In this document: positions 5,885-9,579 of the stretch, piece after piece | How positions within the stretch are numbered: the first letter of the stretch is position 1 | Layout: each line of letters starts with the position of its first letter | Assembly (NCBI GenBank): GCA_002308435.1 | Contig: DBUY01000029.1 | Coordinates: 1 to 9,579, forward strand | Origin: Proteobacteria bacterium UBA1278 | GTDB taxonomy: Bacteria; Pseudomonadota; Gammaproteobacteria; Comchoanobacterales; Comchoanobacteraceae | Reading direction: 5' to 3' | DNA: 9,579 bases | Notes under the pieces: generated by a model | Seen by the model: only the letters and a program-made list of their open reading frames with translations | What the model was told of the DNA's origin: nothing | Databases searched by the model: none | Made by a program: the position numbers and the translations under genes

Positions 5885-7990
5885 ATGAGTCTACAAGCAC
5901 CCGTCCATCAAGAGTTCACATATGGTGAACATTCTGTCAAAATTGAATCTGGACATATCGCGCTTCAAGCCACCTCGACAGCAGTGGTCACTATGGGTGA
6001 CTGTGTAATCATGGCAAATATTACCCACCGCGAGAACAGTGGGCAAGATTTCTTCCCGTTAGCCGTTCACTACAGTGAGCGCGCATATGCTGCAGGTAAG
6101 ATACCTGGCAGTTTTAATCGACGTGAAGGTAGGCCAAGTACAAGAGAAGTGCTGATTTGCCGAGTCATTGATCGTGCGATTCGTCCTATGTTTGCTGACG
6201 GGTTCTGTGATGAAGTCCAAGTCACGTTAACATTACTGCAGAATGACAAAAATGTGCAGCCAGACATAGCCGGGTTTATAGCTGTATCAGCCGCATTAGC
6301 CATAAGCAAACTCCCGTTCGAAATCATCGGCGCAGCTCGCGTTGGTCACATTGATGGCGCACTCTCACTAAATCCGAGCCTCGAACAAACTAAATCATCG
6401 CGTCTTGACCTAATTATTGCTGGAACTAAAGCCTCCTATGTCATGGTAGAGTCATCAGCGAAAGAACTGACAGAAGACGAAATCCAACAATCTATTGCAT
6501 ACGGGCAAGCTGAGCTACAGGCTGTGATTACTGCAATCGAAGCGCTGCGCGGTGAACACAAGCCCAACATTGATACTAACGCTGATTCGAGTGATCTATC
6601 AGATACCAAGTTTGACGAACTCATCAAACCGCACCTAGAGCGTTTTGAGGAGGCTTTGATAATCGCGGGTAAAATTGACAGAAATCAGGCACTGAAGCAA
6701 ATCAGAAGTGAAATCATCGACCAATACAAAGAAAACGAAGCGTTTGAAGATAGCCATGTCAATGCAATTGACCGTGCAATTTTCCGCCTCAAAAAGCAAA
6801 TCATTCGCCAAAAAGCACTCAAAGAAAATCGACGGATTGATGGCCGTAGCACCGATGAAGTACGCCCTATTACAGTCATTCCTGGCTTTTTGTCAAAAAC
6901 ACATGGATCTGCACTATTTATTCGCGGTGAAACTCAAGCACTCGTCACAACAACACTATCCGCACAGGACAGCAGTGCTCAACTTTTAGACGACATTACT
7001 TCATCCATCAAGCAATATGACAACTTCATGCTTCATTACAATATGCCTGGCTATAGTGTTGGAGAATGTGGACAACCCATGAGCCCAAAGCGTCGTGAAA
7101 TCGGTCATGGAGAACTTGCAAAAAAAGCGCTACTTGGCGTAATGCCAACAGAAGACGATGACTTCAGTTATGTTGTCCGCGTAGTTTCTGAAATTCTGTC
7201 ATGTAATGGATCAAGCTCAATGGCAACCATCTGCGGCGCTAGTTTATCACTCATGGACGCAGGCGTCCAAATCAAATCTGCTGTTGCTGGAATTGCAATG
7301 GGGCTAATCAAAGAACAAGAAGAATTCAAAGTACTCAGTGATATCCTTGGAGACGAAGATGCATTTGGAGATATGGATTTCAAAGTTGCAGGTACTGCAA
7401 ATGGGATCACTGCATTGCAAATGGATATCAAGATTAACGGCATCACTGATGAGATATTAGAAGCAGCGCTCAAACAAGCCAAGGAAGGACGCTTACATAT
7501 ACTCTCTAAAATGAATGAAAAAATAGCCACGCCCCGAGCCGAGATCTCATCTAGCGCTCCACGTGTTGTTCAGTTCTCAATCCCAGTCGGTAAAATCCGT
7601 GAGGTAATTGGCCGCGGCGGCGCGACCATCCGTGAAATTATTGATAAATTCTCAGTAACAATCGATATCTCTGATGACGGCGTTGTGAAAATAAGTAGCG
7701 ACGAAGAATCAAACTCCATCGCAGCAAAAGACCACATTGAAGATATGATCAAAGACGTCGAAATCGGAAAGATATACGAAGGTAAGATCACCGATTTGTT
7801 AGATTTTGGTGCTAAAGTAGCTATCATGAATAACAAAGAGGCTTTTCTGCATATATCTCAGATATCTCACGAGCATATTGACAATATCCGTGATGAACTT
7901 TCCCAGGGACAAGTCATTAAAGTGCGTGTCGCTGAGATTGATAGACGCCAAAATCGCATTAAACTCTCTATGAAAGACGTGGTACAATAA
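5885..7990 (+). CDS. pnp: Polyribonucleotide nucleotidyltransferase (PNPase)
   Basis: The product has 701 residues (E. coli 711). PNPase is a trimeric 3'-5' phosphorolytic exoribonuclease in mRNA turnover, often part of the degradosome. Two RNase PH-like domains flank a helical linker. The second carries SPKRREIGHG, the phosphate-binding NGSSSM and the metal-binding DILGDED with Asp486 and Asp492, the same numbers as in E. coli. The KH domain has GRGG at 576-579, and the S1 domain (about 630-699) includes the FLHISQIS motif. The protein ends right after S1, lacking the short Ala/Pro-rich tail of the E. coli enzyme. The pore loop reads FNRR (77-80) where E. coli has FFRR. AAGGAA at 5869-5874 lies 10 nt before ATG. 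The 20-nt gap to rpsO contains no hairpin or promoter, so it is probably co-transcribed with rpsO. Confidence 0.98.
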   Translation: MSLQAPVHQEFTYGEHSVKIESGHIALQATSTAVVTMGDCVIMANITHRENSGQDFFPLAVHYSERAYAAGKIPGSFNRREGRPSTREVLICRVIDRAIRPMFADGFCDEVQVTLTLLQNDKNVQPDIAGFIAVSAALAISKLPFEIIGAARVGHIDGALSLNPSLEQTKSSRLDLIIAGTKASYVMVESSAKELTEDEIQQSIAYGQAELQAVITAIEALRGEHKPNIDTNADSSDLSDTKFDELIKPHLERFEEALIIAGKIDRNQALKQIRSEIIDQYKENEAFEDSHVNAIDRAIFRLKKQIIRQKALKENRRIDGRSTDEVRPITVIPGFLSKTHGSALFIRGETQALVTTTLSAQDSSAQLLDDITSSIKQYDNFMLHYNMPGYSVGECGQPMSPKRREIGHGELAKKALLGVMPTEDDDFSYVVRVVSEILSCNGSSSMATICGASLSLMDAGVQIKSAVAGIAMGLIKEQEEFKVLSDILGDEDAFGDMDFKVAGTANGITALQMDIKINGITDEILEAALKQAKEGRLHILSKMNEKIATPRAEISSSAPRVVQFSIPVGKIREVIGRGGATIREIIDKFSVTIDISDDGVVKISSDEESNSIAAKDHIEDMIKDVEIGKIYEGKITDLLDFGAKVAIMNNKEAFLHISQISHEHIDNIRDELSQGQVIKVRVAEIDRRQNRIKLSMKDVVQ

Positions 7991-8018
7991 CCACAGCTTT
8001 CTAACAGAAAAATCCAGG

Positions 8019-9071
8019 ATGAAGAAAAAATCACAAGGAAGTGACGTTCTGTACCAATCTCTGATACATCTTTATAATCTACTCGATTTACTGAAGATTG
8101 GTTACATCAACAGCCGCCTACTCAGATCATTCTCCCGATTTTTAGTCCAGTTATTTCTCCGCAGCCATAGCTCAGCATTAATTAACACCATATCAAGTAT
8201 GATACTTGGTTTGGGCTACCTAATTCGTTGCGGATCAGTTGTCACACAACACAACACCACAATGAGTAATAGTGCGTCGTTGACCAACATGACAAATGAA
8301 ACTGGGCCCATTGTCATCTTTGACCAAGAACATGTATACAAACAACTTGCCAGCTCGCGTATAGATCGCATCGCACAAAGCTTTATTTTCTTTACTGTGA
8401 ATCTTGGCATGTTCTATATTACAAGTTTTCAGATAATTAGCTTGTTACTGAATTTACTGACTCCTTTGTTCCCAGTATTACTCTGTAACACACAGACCTC
8501 CTGTTTCATGTCGTTACTCTGCGGTTTGCAGATCACCATCTTAAAAACGCAGGAGTTTCATAATGAGCAGGAAAATACAAAGCGGTTCACAAACCTAGTG
8601 GCGCAACAGAAAATCTCTATTCAACATCCTCAACAACATGTCCGAGTCTGGCTAACCCGAATAGCAGCGATTGCAGTACCAGTCACTATCGCCTTTCTCA
8701 TGCTGCAGGCCCCGTGGTTACTATACGTAACAGGTGCGATCGCTGGTATCACTTGTATTGGCTGGGTAGCAATGAATCGTAAACTAATCTCATCTCATTG
8801 GCTACCGTACGGTACTGGTCTGATGAGTGCAATTTCAACATACAGTAGTATCAAACAGATTGCCCTCTTACACCGACATCTAATACCGATAACAAGTGAC
8901 ACAATCGTTGATAAATGCATAGACCGATGTGGCATTGCACTTGGTCTAATCTACGGCTACAGCATCAAAAAACACGAAACTCAACATAAATGTGTCGAAA
9001 CCTTACTTGCAATCAGACCATCTACCACACCGCAAAGAAACAGGTGCTGTCATCGGGGCGGTAAGCATTAG
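8019..9071 (+). CDS. Unrecognised multi-pass membrane protein with an altered C-terminus
   Basis: The reading frame encodes 350 residues and I do not recognise the family. Hydrophobic stretches near residues 53-70, 121-155, 213-230, 232-250, 262-278 and 303-316 suggest five to seven membrane segments. The pair at 213-250 is a helical hairpin with the short turn QAPW. There is no signal peptide, and the N-terminus is basic. Residues 73-96 are a polar Thr/Asn/Ser-rich loop. Residues 239-331 are repeated in the fragment downstream. The last 20 or so residues (from about 332) read across the repeat junction and then out of frame through the start of the second copy, so they are probably not native. 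ATG 8019 lies 28 nt after pnp; the only AGGA overlaps the start codon, so the start is uncertain. A protein of this design could be an envelope or host-interaction protein, but nothing shows this directly. Confidence 0.6.
   Translation: MKKKSQGSDVLYQSLIHLYNLLDLLKIGYINSRLLRSFSRFLVQLFLRSHSSALINTISSMILGLGYLIRCGSVVTQHNTTMSNSASLTNMTNETGPIVIFDQEHVYKQLASSRIDRIAQSFIFFTVNLGMFYITSFQIISLLLNLLTPLFPVLLCNTQTSCFMSLLCGLQITILKTQEFHNEQENTKRFTNLVAQQKISIQHPQQHVRVWLTRIAAIAVPVTIAFLMLQAPWLLYVTGAIAGITCIGWVAMNRKLISSHWLPYGTGLMSAISTYSSIKQIALLHRHLIPITSDTIVDKCIDRCGIALGLIYGYSIKKHETQHKCVETLLAIRPSTTPQRNRCCHRGGKH
8730..9012 (+). repeat. Tandem repeat copy 1: 3' module of the membrane-protein gene
   Basis: This stretch aligns with 9040-9320 at an offset of 310 nt, falling to 308 near the 3' end because copy 2 lacks 2 nt. 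It encodes residues 239-331 of the upstream membrane protein, including LISSHWLPY and LGLIYGYS. By hand alignment, 48 of 84 residues match copy 2 (about 57%), so the duplication is old. Because 310 is not a multiple of three, the two copies lie in different frames. Confidence 0.9.
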
Positions 9072-9403
9072 TTGGATGATCAGGAATCGCCAACTCATCT
9101 CATCACACTGGTTACCTTATTGTACAGGAATCATCAGCGCAATCTCCGCATATACAAGCCTGAAAACAGTGATGTCTGTACATCATCATATATCACCTAC
9201 GATGAGTCATCATATCGTCAATAAATGTATCGATCAGTGCGCTATCACCCTTGGTCTAATTTATGGCTACAGTGTAAAAAATCATCAGGCACAGTAAATG
9301 TGTTGAAACTCTACTTGCAAGTCAAAAAACAAGCAAGATACACACTGATTCGAGTATGACATTGTGCACATGCGTACATGGCAGGCATATTGATAGACAA
9401 TGA
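9038..9403 (+). pseudogene. 5'-truncated, frameshifted paralogue of the preceding membrane-protein gene
   Basis: From ETGAVIGAV on (about 9038), this frame matches residues 239 onward of the preceding protein: LISSHWLPY, SAIS, NKCID and LGLIYGYS are all shared. Nothing corresponds to the first 238 residues. The open frame can be extended back to GTG at 8992, but that region belongs to copy 1 read out of frame and has no ribosome binding site, so I do not accept that start. The frame closes at TAA 9295-9297. Directly after it, the DNA still aligns with the copy 1 segment encoding KCVETLLA once a 2-nt deletion near 9283-9295 is allowed for. In the restored frame the coding region would run to TGA at 9401-9403. 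The codons there differ from copy 1 only synonymously, so the frame was probably lost recently. It is most likely the remnant of a second full-length gene. Confidence 0.75.
9040..9320 (+). repeat. Tandem repeat copy 2
   Basis: This is the downstream partner of 8730-9012. Conserved blocks at nucleotide level include ACAGGTGC (9040-9047), CTTGGTCTAAT (9250-9260) and AAATGTGT followed by GAAAC (9296-9308). It carries the broken paralogue described separately. The spacer between copies, about 9013-9039, matches neither copy and marks the junction. Confidence 0.88.
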
Positions 9404-9440
9404 CTTACATTACCTTTGGCTATCATCCACTACCCAAGTG

Positions 9441-9470
9441 CTTACACGACGTATAACATAATCTTATATT
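9441..9470 (+). promoter_or_regulatory. Possible promoter before the secreted-protein gene
   Basis: The 84 nt after the pseudogene remnant (9404-9487) contain no gene and become AT-rich. CTTACA (9441-9446) and TATATT (9465-9470), 18 nt apart, form a weak -35/-10 pair. CATAAT at 9457-9462 is an alternative -10 box without a good -35. Both would give a very short leader. The strand and spacing fit the following gene, but the match is modest. Confidence 0.3.
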
Positions 9471-9487
9471 ATCAATTGGATTTACGT

Positions 9488-9579
9488 ATGCAAAAATCAT
9501 ACCTCCCCTTATTAATCTCTGCTACTGTATGCAGCACACTGCTGGCCGACGTGAGTGTGTCGGGGTCGGCTTATTTTGA
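9488..9579 (+). CDS. N-terminus of a secreted, probably outer-membrane beta-barrel protein (partial)
   Basis: Only 30 codons plus two bases are in the window; the gene continues beyond it. The first residues form a clear Sec signal peptide: a basic start (MQKSY), a hydrophobic core (LPLLISATVCSTLL) and a probable signal peptidase I site after Ala20 (LLA, then DVSVSG). The mature N-terminus DVSVSGSAYF alternates like a beta-strand and resembles the first strand of Gram-negative porins, but so little sequence does not identify a family. The Cys at 15 does not sit in a proper lipobox (preceded by Val), so a lipoprotein is less likely. A weak ribosome binding site TTGGA (9476-9480) lies 7 nt before the ATG. 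The gene probably has its own promoter, separate from the membrane-protein locus. Confidence 0.65.
   Translation, partial: MQKSYLPLLISATVCSTLLADVSVSGSAYF

Noticed and set aside
7168..7530. A 120-residue open frame on the minus strand inside pnp
   Set aside because: It lies opposite the most conserved catalytic part of pnp, has no recognisable motif or ribosome binding site, and is explained by codon bias on the coding strand.
7991..8018. Terminator after pnp
   Set aside because: Only a 5-bp TTTCT/AGAAA pairing with a 3-nt loop is present, with low GC content and no T-run. The downstream gene may be co-transcribed with pnp.
9013..9045. Programmed frameshift joining the membrane protein to the second copy
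   Set aside because: No slippery heptamer or stimulatory hairpin is visible at the junction, and a fusion would repeat a membrane module rather than complete a domain.
8992..9297. A 101-residue independent gene starting at GTG 8992
   Set aside because: The first 15 or so residues come from copy 1 read out of frame, there is no ribosome binding site before the GTG, and homology begins only at about 9038. It is better described as a truncated paralogue.
9365..9383. Hairpin TGC-A-CATG / CATG-GCA as a terminator for the membrane-protein locus
   Set aside because: The stem is 7 bp with a bulge and no T-tract follows, so it does not qualify as an intrinsic terminator.

Overview
The window carries the conserved transcription/translation cluster rimP-nusA-infB-rbfA-truB-rpsO-pnp, preceded by the 3' end of what looks like an initiator tRNA and followed by a non-conserved region with a membrane-protein gene, a broken copy of its 3' part, and the start of a secreted beta-barrel-like protein. 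All genes lie on the + strand. The gene order, the initiator tRNA just upstream (as with metY in E. coli), and a NusA with two C-terminal acidic repeats point to a gammaproteobacterium. The DNA looks moderately AT-rich and several products are shorter than their E. coli counterparts. That would fit a divergent or host-associated lineage, but I cannot name the genus.

Layout: 1-24 is the end of a tRNA with no encoded CCA, and 31-55 is its intrinsic terminator. Positions 72-5486 form a tightly packed block (rimP, nusA, infB, rbfA, truB) in which junctions overlap, touch or are 6 nt apart. They cover the RNA side of gene expression: 30S maturation (RimP, RbfA), transcription elongation, termination and antitermination (NusA), initiation (IF2), and tRNA pseudouridine 55 (TruB). 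A 120-nt gap (5487-5606) holds a good sigma70-type promoter for rpsO. rpsO and pnp are only 20 nt apart with no terminator or processing hairpin, so ribosomal protein S15 and PNPase are probably made from one transcript.

After pnp the character changes. An unrecognised multi-pass membrane protein (8019-9071) starts 28 nt after pnp. Its last third is repeated about 310 bp downstream (copy 1 8730-9012, copy 2 9040-9320), with about 57% amino-acid identity by hand alignment. Copy 2 has no N-terminal part, lies in a different frame from copy 1, and has a 2-nt deletion near its 3' end. I read this as the remains of a tandem paralogue pair that collapsed by deletion. The window ends inside a gene (9488 onward) whose product begins with a clear signal peptide and a beta-strand-like mature N-terminus, as in outer-membrane porins.

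Most of the window is ordinary housekeeping DNA, and I see no CRISPR array, insertion sequence, phage gene or defence system. The observations most worth following are the decaying tandem membrane-protein locus, the initiator tRNA without CCA, the compressed rpsO-pnp junction, and the short, divergent RbfA.
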